Of a stretch of DNA of 64,000 nucleotides, positions 24,404 to 32,066 are shown one piece after another. The DNA is from a bacterium (GTDB lineage Bacteria; UBP6; UBA1177), in contig JAFQZM010000040.1 of NCBI GenBank assembly GCA_017405875.1, positions 1 through 64,000 of the forward strand, read 5' to 3'. The position numbers were made by a program, and so were the translations under genes. Position 1 is the first letter of the stretch; every line of letters starts with the position of its first letter. The notes below the pieces were generated by a model, which saw only the letters and a list, made by a program, of their open reading frames with translations, ran no database searches and had not been told where the DNA came from.

Positions 24404-25756
24404 ATGAAAAATTTAAATTATGTCAAAAGAAAAGCTGATGATTTTCTTGCCTCATGGAAAAAGGATCCGCAAAGAAAACCGCTGATCGTGAAAGGGGCGA
24501 GACAGGTCGGCAAAACAGAAACCGTTCTCCATTTCGCAAAGCAGAATTACAAAAATGTCGTCTATATCAATTTCGTTACCGATGAAAAGTTCAAATTGAT
24601 AACCCGTGACGGCTATGAACCTGAAAATATTGTAAAAAATATAACTCTGATCGACCAGACAAAAAAGTTTGTGCCTGAAAAAACGCTTATCATTTTTGAC
24701 GAGCTTCAGGAGTTCCCGGATATTGCGACTTCTCTTAAATTTTTCAATCTCGACGGGCGTTTCGACGTAATATGCTTAGGTTCGCTTCTCGGCGTAAACT
24801 ATCGGAGAATCGAGAGCAACAGCGTGGGCTACAAAACCGATTTTGAGATGTCTTCTCTCGATTTTGAGGAATTTCTTCAAGCGAAAGGTTATGAGAACGC
24901 TGCTGACGAAATGCTTGCCAAAATGAAAGGCATAACTCCTTTTTCGGAAGTCGAAATGTCAGTTTTCAATAATCTTTTCAATGATTTCTGCGTAATTGGC
25001 GGAATGCCTGCGATAGTCTCTGCTTACTTGAAAAACGGAAATTTCAACGGTGTGCTTGAAATGCAGAAACAGCTGATCCTTGATTACAAAGAAGACGCGA
25101 AGAAGTATGCCGAAGGTCTGGACAAAGCGCGGATAATCCATGTTCTTGACCACATTCCGGCCCAGCTTGCGAAAGAAAATAAAAAATTCCAGATTTCGAA
25201 AGTTGCACCCGGTGCAAGGTTCAAGGACTACTGGGGCTGCATCGAATGGCTGCGTGATGCAGGTATTGTCAATGTCTGCTACTGCCTGAACTTTCCGGAG
25301 CTTCCGCTGAAAGGGAATTACGACGAATCGAAATATAAACTTTATTTTTTCGACACAGGCCTTCTCCTTGCGGGGCTTGACGAAGACGCACAGGATGACT
25401 TTCGTGTCAACGGAAATTTCGGTGTCTACGGCGGTGCACTTTACGAAAACATAGCGGCAGAATCGCTGAAAAAGCAGGGTTTCGAGCTTTATTACTACAA
25501 ACGTGAGGATTCGACTCTTGAAGAGGATTTCTTTGTTCGGGCGAAGAATTTTCTGATTCCGGTCGAAGTCAAAGCGAAAAACAGAACCGCTAAATCACTG
25601 CGGACATTGCTTGAAAGCGAACGATACCCCGATATAACTTACGGAATAAAGTTTGTTCGCGGCAATGTCGGTTTCGCGGACAATATTTTTACTTTCCCTT
25701 ATTTTTGCTCTTTTCTGCTGAAACGATACATTAAGGAAGGAGGCTTTCCGAATTAA
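24404..25756 (+). CDS. AAA_14/DUF4143 family ATPase inserted in the array
   Basis: 450 residues. The N-terminal ATPase has Walker A GARQVGKT (about residues 31-38), Walker B TLIIFDELQE, and a sensor-like CLGSLLG. The C-terminal DUF4143 part contains LYFFDTGLLLAGL and a PD-(D/E)xK-like strand IPVEVKAKNRTAKSLR. Members are widespread, often present in many copies per genome, and their function is mostly unknown; a nuclease-like fold has been suggested. AGGTG precedes the ATG. It lies between array copies 20 and 21, in the same direction and without a visible terminator, so it may be co-transcribed with them. Confidence 0.9.
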   Translation: MKNLNYVKRKADDFLASWKKDPQRKPLIVKGARQVGKTETVLHFAKQNYKNVVYINFVTDEKFKLITRDGYEPENIVKNITLIDQTKKFVPEKTLIIFDELQEFPDIATSLKFFNLDGRFDVICLGSLLGVNYRRIESNSVGYKTDFEMSSLDFEEFLQAKGYENAADEMLAKMKGITPFSEVEMSVFNNLFNDFCVIGGMPAIVSAYLKNGNFNGVLEMQKQLILDYKEDAKKYAEGLDKARIIHVLDHIPAQLAKENKKFQISKVAPGARFKDYWGCIEWLRDAGIVNVCYCLNFPELPLKGNYDESKYKLYFFDTGLLLAGLDEDAQDDFRVNGNFGVYGGALYENIAAESLKKQGFELYYYKREDSTLEEDFFVRAKNFLIPVEVKAKNRTAKSLRTLLESERYPDITYGIKFVRGNVGFADNIFTFPYFCSFLLKRYIKEGGFPN

Positions 25757-25776
25757 AAGGTAGTTGCAGGTGATTT

Positions 25777-26451
25777 ATGAAAAAACTGCTTCTCTTTCTC
25801 ACAGTTTTTCTTTTTTTCGGCTTTCTGAGCGCGGAAGAAGTGAAAACGGGCGAATACGATTTCGGCGATATCACGGTCACGCTATTTGAAGAAAGGGAAC
25901 CCGAGCCTGAACCGGAACCAGAACCTGAACCGGAAAAAGAGGTGGAAGAAGTTGCGCCTGAAACCTATGAAAAACCGAAATTTTTCTATATCCAGCCTGC
26001 TGGGGAAATCGGTGCTGCTATGGGCGTCTTCTTTCCTCGGATTGGGGTTGCTTTAGACGCAGGGGTTCTTGTAGGAACGATACAGGATAAGACAAATGTT
26101 TACTTAGGGCTCGATTTTGATTTGAAACTTGTTCCTATTTTTTGGTCACATCCATGGCCAATTATTTCTTTTCCGGTTTTGGCCAGTACGGTTTTTGATA
26201 TTGCGTTGCAGAACCAGCCGGTACTAAAATCAATAAGCGTAAGATTTTCTTTTGGTGCAAATATGTGGCTTTCACGAATAGAATATAGCAGCAGCGACGA
26301 GATATATTCTGATCTTAAATTTTATGCAGATTATGGTTGGGGAACAGGATTTGATCTGGTATTTAAAAACAGTATGGTTTTTAAATTCAGCATAGAAGGA
26401 TATTGGATATATTTTCCCGATCTGCTTGTCGGTTTAGGTTACCGCTTTTAA
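25777..26451 (+). CDS. array copy 21, outer-membrane beta-barrel-type protein beyond the ATPase gene
   Basis: 224 residues, 20 bp after the ATPase gene, with GCAGGTG as ribosome site. It keeps the full common leader: signal peptide, EYDFGDITVTLFEE and a rod EPEPEPEPEPEKEVEE. At DNA level its module shares with copy 19 the variant CTATTTGAAGAAAGG. The barrel (FFYIQPAGEIGAAMG) has NVYLGLDFDLK, a Trp/Pro-rich loop (FWSHPWPIISF), YGWGTGFDLVFKN and ends GLGYRF. Its stop overlaps by four bases the stop of the convergent glycosylase gene. Confidence 0.9.
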   Translation: MKKLLLFLTVFLFFGFLSAEEVKTGEYDFGDITVTLFEEREPEPEPEPEPEPEKEVEEVAPETYEKPKFFYIQPAGEIGAAMGVFFPRIGVALDAGVLVGTIQDKTNVYLGLDFDLKLVPIFWSHPWPIISFPVLASTVFDIALQNQPVLKSISVRFSFGANMWLSRIEYSSSDEIYSDLKFYADYGWGTGFDLVFKNSMVFKFSIEGYWIYFPDLLVGLGYRF

Positions 26452-27041
26452 CCTTTGGAGACGAATCTGTTCCCTTCGATGTATTTGCGCCAGGGTTTGT
26501 CCTTGAATTCTCCGGCGTAGTCGATGTTTACGCGGGCAGTCGAAACTATGGAAAAACCGCCTGAATCCGGATTCTTTTCGAGAAAAAGTTCTTTTCCTTT
26601 GACAAGGTCGCAGCCGTTCAGGTTTTTGTCGATAAGAAGCGCTTTTGCGAGTTTGCCGGGACCGTTCGTGAGATCGGTCTCTTTTATTATTCCTTTGCGG
26701 TTTTCCTTGATCAGTTCAAGTCCTTTGACCGGCTCGACCGCGCGGATGAGCACAGCCTGCGGATCGTCTTTGGGAGAGGTGACGACATTAAGGCAGAAAT
26801 TCATTCCGTAGATCATGTAGACGTAGGCATGTCCGCCGGGAAGAAACATCGCTTCGGTCCTTTCGGTTCGTCTGCCGCCGAAAGTGTGGCACCCTTTGTC
26901 GGTAACTCCGCAGTAGGCCTCGGTCTCTACTATTTTTGCGACGATCCTGCCGCGCTCAGTCTGCCGGACGAGATAGTGCCCGAGAAGATCTTCGGCGACA
27001 TTTAGTGCGCTTCTCATGAAAAAAGATGCCGGAAAACGCAT
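26448..27041 (-). CDS. DNA-3-methyladenine glycosylase (AAG/Mpg family)
   Basis: Removes alkylated purines from DNA as the first step of base-excision repair. The 197-residue product has the family marks: VAEDLLGHYLVR, IVETEAYCGVTDKGCHTFGG (with the catalytic Glu of ETEAY), MFLPGGHAYVYMIYGMNFCLNVV, QAVLIRAVEP and NGPGKLAKAL. Length is normal for bacterial members. It faces the outer-membrane array, and the two stops overlap in the palindrome TTAA. It has no operon partner. Confidence 0.95.
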   Translation of the reverse strand: MRFPASFFMRSALNVAEDLLGHYLVRQTERGRIVAKIVETEAYCGVTDKGCHTFGGRRTERTEAMFLPGGHAYVYMIYGMNFCLNVVTSPKDDPQAVLIRAVEPVKGLELIKENRKGIIKETDLTNGPGKLAKALLIDKNLNGCDLVKGKELFLEKNPDSGGFSIVSTARVNIDYAGEFKDKPWRKYIEGNRFVSKG

Positions 27042-27098
27042 GAAAACTCCGTCTTAAGAGTAGTTTCAACCGCCGGAATTTACGGCAAAGCAAAAAAA

Positions 27099-27126
27099 TT
27101 TCCTAATTTTTTCTATGTTGTATAGT
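27099..27126 (+). promoter_or_regulatory. adk promoter
   Basis: TTTCCT (27099-27104), 16 bp, TATAGT (27121-27126), then CGCCCGTTTTTG, the same follow-on as at hisS and the 6-kb operon. It lies 40 bp before the adk start. Confidence 0.55.
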
Positions 27127-27166
27127 CGCCCGTTTTTGTTTTTTGGTTTTTTTTAAGGAGGAAAAC

Positions 27167-27739
27167 ATGATCAACATCGCTCTTTTCGGAGTTCCGGGAG
27201 CAGGAAAAGGAACACAGGCACAGCTTCTTAAAGAACATTTCAGCCTTTGCCACATTTCGACAGGCGAGCTTATCCGTCAGGAGATCCGCGGCGGAACGGA
27301 GCTCGGCAAAAAGGCGAAAGCCATCATCGACAGAGGCGAACTTCTTGACGACACGATAATTTCCGACATGTTCAAAAGCGAGCTCAAAAAGAATATCGGC
27401 GGCAAAGGATTTTTGTTCGACGGTTATCCGAGAACGCTGAAACAGGCTGAAATTTTCGACAATATGCTGAAAGAACTCGGTCTTAAGCTCGACTGCATGG
27501 TAGAGATCCTTCTTTCGGAAGAGGAATCAACGAAAAGGATCCTCAAAAGAGCAGAGATCGAAGGCCGCTCCGACGACAACCCCGAGACTGTTAAAGCGCG
27601 TTTCGAAGAATACCGCGGCAAAACAGCTCCGATCGCAGACCACTACAAAAAACTCGGTCTTTACAAGAGCGTAGACGGTTTCGGAAAGATCGAAGACATC
27701 CAGAAAAAGATAGTCGAGATCATCGAAACGCTTCGTTAA
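27167..27739 (+). CDS. adk: adenylate kinase, short-lid form
   Basis: Converts ATP and AMP to two ADP. The 190-residue protein has the P-loop GVPGAGKGTQ, the AMP-binding HISTGELIRQEI, FLFDGYPRTLKQAE, and the arginine-bearing EGRSDDNPETVKARFEEY. The LID domain is short and has no zinc cysteines. The start at 27167 is set by AAGGAGG; an in-frame codon 24 bases upstream lies before that site. It stands alone behind its own promoter, followed by tRNA-Leu. Confidence 0.96.
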   Translation: MINIALFGVPGAGKGTQAQLLKEHFSLCHISTGELIRQEIRGGTELGKKAKAIIDRGELLDDTIISDMFKSELKKNIGGKGFLFDGYPRTLKQAEIFDNMLKELGLKLDCMVEILLSEEESTKRILKRAEIEGRSDDNPETVKARFEEYRGKTAPIADHYKKLGLYKSVDGFGKIEDIQKKIVEIIETLR

Positions 27740-27742
27740 AAT

Positions 27743-27770
27743 TTGACTTTCAGCCCTTTTTCCGTAATAT
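27743..27770 (+). promoter_or_regulatory. promoter of tRNA-Leu(CAA)
   Basis: TTGACT (27743-27748), 16 bp, TAATAT (27765-27770), then ACCGCCCGATTTT running into the tRNA at 27784. Confidence 0.6.
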
Positions 27771-27783
27771 ACCGCCCGATTTT

Positions 27784-27870
27784 GCCGGAGTGGTGAAATA
27801 GGTAGACGCACTGGACTCAAAATCCAGCGGGGGCGACCCCATACCGGTTCGATTCCGGTCTCCGGCACCA
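27784..27870 (+). tRNA. tRNA-Leu (anticodon CAA)
   Basis: Acceptor GCCGGAG pairs with CTCCGGC; CCA is encoded. The anticodon loop between CTGGA and TCCAG reads CAA, and a long variable arm (GCGGGGGCGACCCC) fits leucine. The T-loop GGTTCGATTCC is standard. Confidence 0.95.
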
Positions 27871-27951
27871 TTTCTTTTTAGGATTTTCCCGCAAATTTAA
27901 AGATTCTTAAATAAGAAAATTAAGGATATTTGTTTGAATTTATTCGATTTT

Positions 27952-29181
27952 TTATTCGCCGCCTTCCGGCTCTGTATCGTTTGTGTCGGTATCTGCGCCG
28001 GTATCCGCGGTATCTGCATCCGTATCATTTGAGTCTGTATCCGCATCGGTATCAGCGTCTGTGTCGGCGTCTGTATCTGTTTCTTCTTCAACAAGATCTT
28101 CTTCGGTGAAGAAATGGCAGATTTCTGCAAAATTTTCCGGCATCTCTTCGCGGTAAGGTGACTCGACTGTTCCGAAAGGATGATCAGCAAAGAATTGGAT
28201 TAAATCTTCTTCCATTATTCCTGCGATAGTGTGATCTTTTACGCCGTGATCGCAGAGAATAGCGTCATGACCGTTTTCCGAAAGATAGCCTGCCCCGAGA
28301 CGACCCATCTGGTTGAAATAAATCGTGAATATTCCGGATATGCTCCATGAATCCGCCTCTTTGTCGCCGTAAACGAAAACCTGCGGATATTTGTTGTGTT
28401 CTTCGGCAAAATCAGGCCAGCTGAAGAAATCACCGATTTTCATTCCATAAATGTCTCCCAAAGCCTCGCGGCTGTTTTTATCCGAGAAGTATGCGCCGGA
28501 GTAAGAAAGAATGCTTGCGATTTTTTCAGGTCTCTGGACACCCAGGCTGTTTGCCGTGATCGCACCTGCGGAGAATCCCGAAACGTGGATGTGCTTCTCG
28601 TCGATTTTCCATCTTTTTTCAAGGCATTCAAGAACTGCGTCAAACATATCTGCTTCCGCGCTTCCGTCCTTGAGATTCATCATATCCCAGTCAAGACCTG
28701 CCGGCGGAATGTTGTTGAATCCGAAAACATCTCCGCGTGATTCGGGAACAACGAGGATGAAAGGCATTGTTTTGTTGTTGACATAGCCTCCGAGCAAATT
28801 CGCGAAATTTCCTGCAGAGTCGCCGTAACCGTGGTAAATGAAGATTACCGGAAGTTTTTCATCGGAATCGATGTTTTCAGGCAGACGGAGAATGAAACTT
28901 CTCTCAAGTGCGTTTTTGCCTTCGCCGACGATCAGATTTTCGTTGAGTCCTTCAGCAAAATCCTCACATTTGAGAGCTTCTCTTTCCGGTTCTTCAGTAG
29001 GTTCATTGTCGTTGTCTGCGACCGGTTCTTCGGTGTCGCCGTCGGTTTCAGCAGGTTCTTCATCGGAAATTTCGTCAGTGTCGGTGTCAGGAGTTTCCTT
29101 CTCATCTTTCTTTGAATCGCCGCAGGAAACTGCGAAAAAAAGTACCAAAGCAAGTGTCAAAAGCCACGAAAATTTTTTCAT
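27952..29181 (-). CDS. esterase-type lipoprotein with acidic repeat tail
   Basis: 409 residues. The start at 29181 is chosen because AAGGAG precedes it and a lipobox signal follows (AVSC, Cys20); the frame remains open upstream only because it runs through tRNA-Glu. After an Asp/Glu/Pro spacer to about residue 65 comes an alpha/beta-hydrolase of the PHB-depolymerase/feruloyl-esterase (LpqC-like) type: PVIFIYHGYGDSAGN (oxyanion strand), PFILVVPESRG, and the nucleophile elbow GFSAG (Ser204). A later NGHDAILCDHGVKDH may give the His. The tail ends in about 40 residues of DTDAD-type repeats. Likely substrate: ester links in plant polysaccharide or polyester, not resolvable from sequence. Confidence 0.85.
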   Translation of the reverse strand: MKKFSWLLTLALVLFFAVSCGDSKKDEKETPDTDTDEISDEEPAETDGDTEEPVADNDNEPTEEPEREALKCEDFAEGLNENLIVGEGKNALERSFILRLPENIDSDEKLPVIFIYHGYGDSAGNFANLLGGYVNNKTMPFILVVPESRGDVFGFNNIPPAGLDWDMMNLKDGSAEADMFDAVLECLEKRWKIDEKHIHVSGFSAGAITANSLGVQRPEKIASILSYSGAYFSDKNSREALGDIYGMKIGDFFSWPDFAEEHNKYPQVFVYGDKEADSWSISGIFTIYFNQMGRLGAGYLSENGHDAILCDHGVKDHTIAGIMEEDLIQFFADHPFGTVESPYREEMPENFAEICHFFTEEDLVEEETDTDADTDADTDADTDSNDTDADTADTGADTDTNDTEPEGGE

Positions 29182-29294
29182 AACATTTCTCCTTAAAAAA
29201 CGATAAAACAACCGAAAAAACTCTAAACTATCGGTTTTATTTGTCAAATTTAAACATTCGTATGTTCGGGGAGCGCCACTGAAGGGCAAAAAAA

Positions 29295-29369
29295 TGGCGA
29301 CCTTTGGGGGACTCGAACCCCCGTTACCGGCGTGAAAGGCCGATGTCCTAACCACTAGACGAAAAGGTC
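29295..29369 (-). tRNA. tRNA-Glu (anticodon TTC)
   Basis: Minus strand: acceptor GACCTTT pairs with AAAGGTC, discriminator G, encoded CCA. The anticodon loop in CGGCCTTTCACGCCG gives TTC. Twenty bases separate it from tRNA-Lys. Confidence 0.95.
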
Positions 29370-29389
29370 ACCAAAAAAGTGAGAGCGAA

Positions 29390-29465
29390 TGGTGGGTCGG
29401 GCGGGACTCGGACCCGCGACCCCCTGATTAAAAGTCAGATGCTCTTCCATCTGAGCTACCGACCC
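29390..29465 (-). tRNA. tRNA-Lys (anticodon TTT)
   Basis: Minus strand: acceptor GGGTCGG/CCGACCC, discriminator A, encoded CCA. The loop CTTTTAA between CTGA and TCAG places TTT at 34-36. First gene of a two-tRNA transcript with tRNA-Glu. Confidence 0.95.
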
Positions 29466-29512
29466 ATTCAACTCAAGAAATCGTTTAATCAACGAACCTG
29501 AAAAACGGCGGT

Positions 29513-29540
29513 ATAATAGTGAAAAGTCAATGAATGTCAA
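29513..29540 (-). promoter_or_regulatory. promoter of the tRNA-Lys/tRNA-Glu pair
   Basis: Minus strand: consensus TTGACA (29535-29540), 16 bp, TATTAT (29513-29518), followed by ACCGCCGTTTTTC. The best -35 box in the window. Confidence 0.7.
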
Positions 29541-29598
29541 ACTTTTAAAGGCTTAAATGTGCAAATGTTTGATTTTATTTAAAATTTTTACTCTATTT

Positions 29599-29631
29599 CT
29601 CCCTCTAAGTTAGAGGGAGTGCCCGCAGGGC
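29599..29631. repeat. REP-like double palindrome
   Basis: CTCCCTCTAA and TTAGAGGGAG (29599-29619) form a perfect 10-bp inverted repeat around one base. It is followed at once by GCCC-GCA-GGGC (29621-29631). The element sits alone in the 262-bp gap between tRNA-Lys and malG. No second copy is seen in the window. Confidence 0.55.
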
Positions 29632-29727
29632 GAGGGCGTGTGTCATGTTTTATGTTAATATTTTTTCACGAAAATCTGTCTATTTTTTATTTTTTGAATA
29701 AAATTCCGCGTTTTTTGGAGGTGTACC

Positions 29728-30582
29728 ATGGCAAAAAGAGAAGTTAGTCTCGGAAAAGCGGTGCTTATGCATCTTTCCCTGATAGTTATATGCGCGATCG
29801 TTATCTATCCAGTGCTCTGGGTCATAAAAATGGCTCTTTCGAGCGGTCAGGGATTTTCGCTTTCGGCAAATCCGATCCCGACAGAGTTCACGCTGAGCAA
29901 CTTCAAAGACGTCATTTTCACGACCGATTCAAACGGGAGCTGGCTTTTCGGCAGACAGTTTTTGAACAGCGTCGTCATTTCGGCGGCGACGACTCTGCTC
30001 GGCATAACCCTTGCAACTACGGCGGGTTACGCATTTTCGCGCTTTGAATTTCCGGGCAAAAACTTCGGCATGAAGATGTTTCTCGTGAGCCAGATGTTTC
30101 CTGGTGTCGTCATGGCGATCCCGCTTTACATCCTGCTTGACAAACTCGGTCTTCTCAACAGCATGGCAGGTCTTGTCCTCGTTTATTCGACGACGGCGAT
30201 TCCTTTCTGCGTCTGGATGCTCAAAGGATATTTCGATACGATCCCGAAGGATCTTGAAGAAGCGGCACTTATGGACGGCGCGTCTCAGTGGACGATTTTC
30301 GTTAAAATAGTTATGCCGCTTGCAAAACCGGCGATAGTCGTCACCGCACTTTTCAGCTTTATGACGGCTTGGAACGAATTCATTTTAGCTGCAACATTCC
30401 TCGGCGACGAAAAAGCTTTCACGCTGCCTGTCACGCTTCAGCACTATGTCGGAAGCTATTCGACCGAGTGGGGTCACTTTGCAGCAGGCGCGATAATAGT
30501 TTCTCTTCCTGTAATGATCCTTTTCTTCATTTTACAGAAAAGTCTTATCGGCGGACTTACTGCCGGCGGTGTCAAAGGATAA
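29728..30582 (+). CDS. malG: maltose/maltodextrin ABC transporter permease MalG, orphan
   Basis: 284 residues, six predicted membrane spans. The binding-protein-dependent permease loop (EAA motif) reads EEAALMDGASQWTIFVKIVMP, and the C-terminus GGLTAGGVKG matches the end of MalG. It should form the inner-membrane channel with MalF. TTGGAGG gives a good ribosome site. No malF, malE or malK is nearby: upstream are tRNAs and downstream a convergent tig. Its partners must lie elsewhere, or it serves another sugar importer. A weak promoter (TAAAAT at 29699-29704, then TCCGCGTTTTTTGG) precedes it. Confidence 0.88.
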   Translation: MAKREVSLGKAVLMHLSLIVICAIVIYPVLWVIKMALSSGQGFSLSANPIPTEFTLSNFKDVIFTTDSNGSWLFGRQFLNSVVISAATTLLGITLATTAGYAFSRFEFPGKNFGMKMFLVSQMFPGVVMAIPLYILLDKLGLLNSMAGLVLVYSTTAIPFCVWMLKGYFDTIPKDLEEAALMDGASQWTIFVKIVMPLAKPAIVVTALFSFMTAWNEFILAATFLGDEKAFTLPVTLQHYVGSYSTEWGHFAAGAIIVSLPVMILFFILQKSLIGGLTAGGVKG

Positions 30583-30709
30583 TTCTAACAGTTTGTTCCG
30601 ATAATTTTACCATCCGGTATATCTGAAACAGCGGACTTTGAATTTGTGGTCTTTGTTGTAATTGCCGATCGCGCCTGTGTCGAAATTTACGCGGAAAGAT
30701 ATATTAGGA

Positions 30710-32011
30710 TTATTCAGCCTTCTTTTCTTCAGCTTTTTCAGGAGCTTTTTCGGTGAAAACCATCTTCTCAACCATCTTGTCGAGAACTTTCTGCTCTTTT
30801 ATCTCGTACTTCTTCGCGTTGATTCTCTCTTCGCCTGCATATTCGCGGAGTTTGTTTGCAAATTCAGCCGGAAGACCGTACTGGGCAGCTTCCTGTGCGA
30901 AAGCGATGTCAACATCCTTATCGGTTACGGTGATGTTGAGTTTGTCAGCGAAAGTATTGAGGATTATGTATCTCTTGATTGCGAATTTTGCATCGTCTTC
31001 GATTTTCGCAAGCTCTTCAGCGGGAACTTCTTCAGCCTTGAACTCTCTCTTGTAGTCGTCGATACGTGCATTCTTTTCATTCATAAGGAATGACGGCGGA
31101 ACTTCGAAATCGTATTCTTTGACGTAGGTTTCGATAGCGATGTTCTTTTTGCCCTGCATCGAAATGTCGTCAAGGTAGTTTTCGATGTTCTTTTTGATCT
31201 GCTCTTTGAGTTCTGCGACGGTGTTCGGATAGCCTTCTTTGCCAGCGAGGAATTCATCGGTAAGTTCCGGAGCGTTCGCGCATTTCTCAACTTTCGTTAT
31301 ATCGATCGTGAACTGAACGGTTTTTCCTGCAAGCTCAGCCGATCTGTAATCTTCGGGGAATTTGACGTCAGCCGTGAAGGAGTCGCCTTTTTTGTGGCCG
31401 TAAAGAGCCTTTTCGAAATCGGGAACGAATTTTCCGTCGCCGACAATGACCGTAACGTCTTTTCCTGCGGTGTTCTCGACTTCCTTGCCGTCGATTCTGC
31501 CGACAAAAGAAATGACGAGTCTGTCTTTTTCAGCAGTAAGTTCTTCATCGCTCTCTTTGTATTCGACAAATCTTGCCTTGATTGCCTCAAGTTCGTTCTC
31601 AAGCATGGTTTCGTCGTATTTGATCGGAGTAAATTCCTTCTCGAAAGGTTTGAGTTCTGCATCTATTTCAGGGAAAACTTCTGCACGGAGCTTGAAGCTG
31701 AAAGGTGCGTTTTCGGAAAGTTCGGTCTCATCGAAAATCTCGGGATTCGTAGCGAGTCTGAGTTTTTCCTTGAGAACTGCATCCTGCATGCCTTCGGAAA
31801 TGAAGTGATGTTCGACGTCAGCTTTGATGTTCTTGCCGTAGAACTGCTTCAAAACATTGAGGGGAACTTTGCCGGGTCTGAAACCTTTGACTGTTACCGT
31901 GTGCGAAAGCTGGGAATATTCCTGCTTGAACTGAGCCTGAACTTCTTCAGCGGAAAAACTGATTTCGAGTTCTTTTTCCACTGTGCTGAGATGATTGATT
32001 TTGTAATCCAT
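30710..32011 (-). CDS. tig: trigger factor chaperone
   Basis: Ribosome-bound chaperone with prolyl isomerase activity that meets nascent chains. The 433-residue product has the ribosome-binding signature VKGFRPGKVPLNVLKQFYG (about residues 41-59), a central FKBP-like domain (about 150-245; VISFVGRIDGKEV, then FTADVKFPEDY) and a long helical C-terminal domain ending in a Lys/Ala/Glu tail. Length is normal. CGGAG precedes the ATG. It follows the five-tRNA cluster on the same strand and is convergent with malG. The 127-bp gap between them shows no clear terminator. Confidence 0.95.
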   Translation of the reverse strand: MDYKINHLSTVEKELEISFSAEEVQAQFKQEYSQLSHTVTVKGFRPGKVPLNVLKQFYGKNIKADVEHHFISEGMQDAVLKEKLRLATNPEIFDETELSENAPFSFKLRAEVFPEIDAELKPFEKEFTPIKYDETMLENELEAIKARFVEYKESDEELTAEKDRLVISFVGRIDGKEVENTAGKDVTVIVGDGKFVPDFEKALYGHKKGDSFTADVKFPEDYRSAELAGKTVQFTIDITKVEKCANAPELTDEFLAGKEGYPNTVAELKEQIKKNIENYLDDISMQGKKNIAIETYVKEYDFEVPPSFLMNEKNARIDDYKREFKAEEVPAEELAKIEDDAKFAIKRYIILNTFADKLNITVTDKDVDIAFAQEAAQYGLPAEFANKLREYAGEERINAKKYEIKEQKVLDKMVEKMVFTEKAPEKAEEKKAE

Positions 32012-32066
32012 TTTTTTCTCCGTTTAAAACGTTATTGTCAAAAAACCGTTGTTTTTACAAGCGTTC

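Larger units (their letters stand above)
11242..26451 (+). repeat. tandem array of 21 paralogous outer-membrane-type genes
   Basis: Twenty-one related genes lie head to tail, one of them frameshifted, with an ATPase gene inserted before the last. Each product has a Lys-Lys signal peptide, a variable acidic or Glu/Pro linker, and a C-terminal beta-rich domain opening with a phrase like KFFYIQPALG and closing with GYRF. The barrel-like domain is about 140-160 residues, the right size for eight strands, and the terminal Phe fits the Bam recognition signal. Shared marks inside it include NIYLGxD, xxPxQxNxxFDFK, SLWxSxG and AWGxGLxxVFxN. Gaps are 0-20 bp and often place the ribosome site over the preceding stop codon. 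Identity between copies ranges from weak to about 92 percent. Confidence 0.9.

Noticed and set aside
11242-26451. Invertible-promoter or shufflon-type switching of the array
   Set aside because: All copies point the same way, and I saw no inverted repeats bracketing promoters or genes and no recombinase gene. Direct-repeat recombination fits better.
29182-29355. Upstream extension of the esterase gene
   Set aside because: The added codons run through tRNA-Glu (giving the tell-tale GNGGSSPP reading), and a good ribosome site and lipobox mark the start at 29181.
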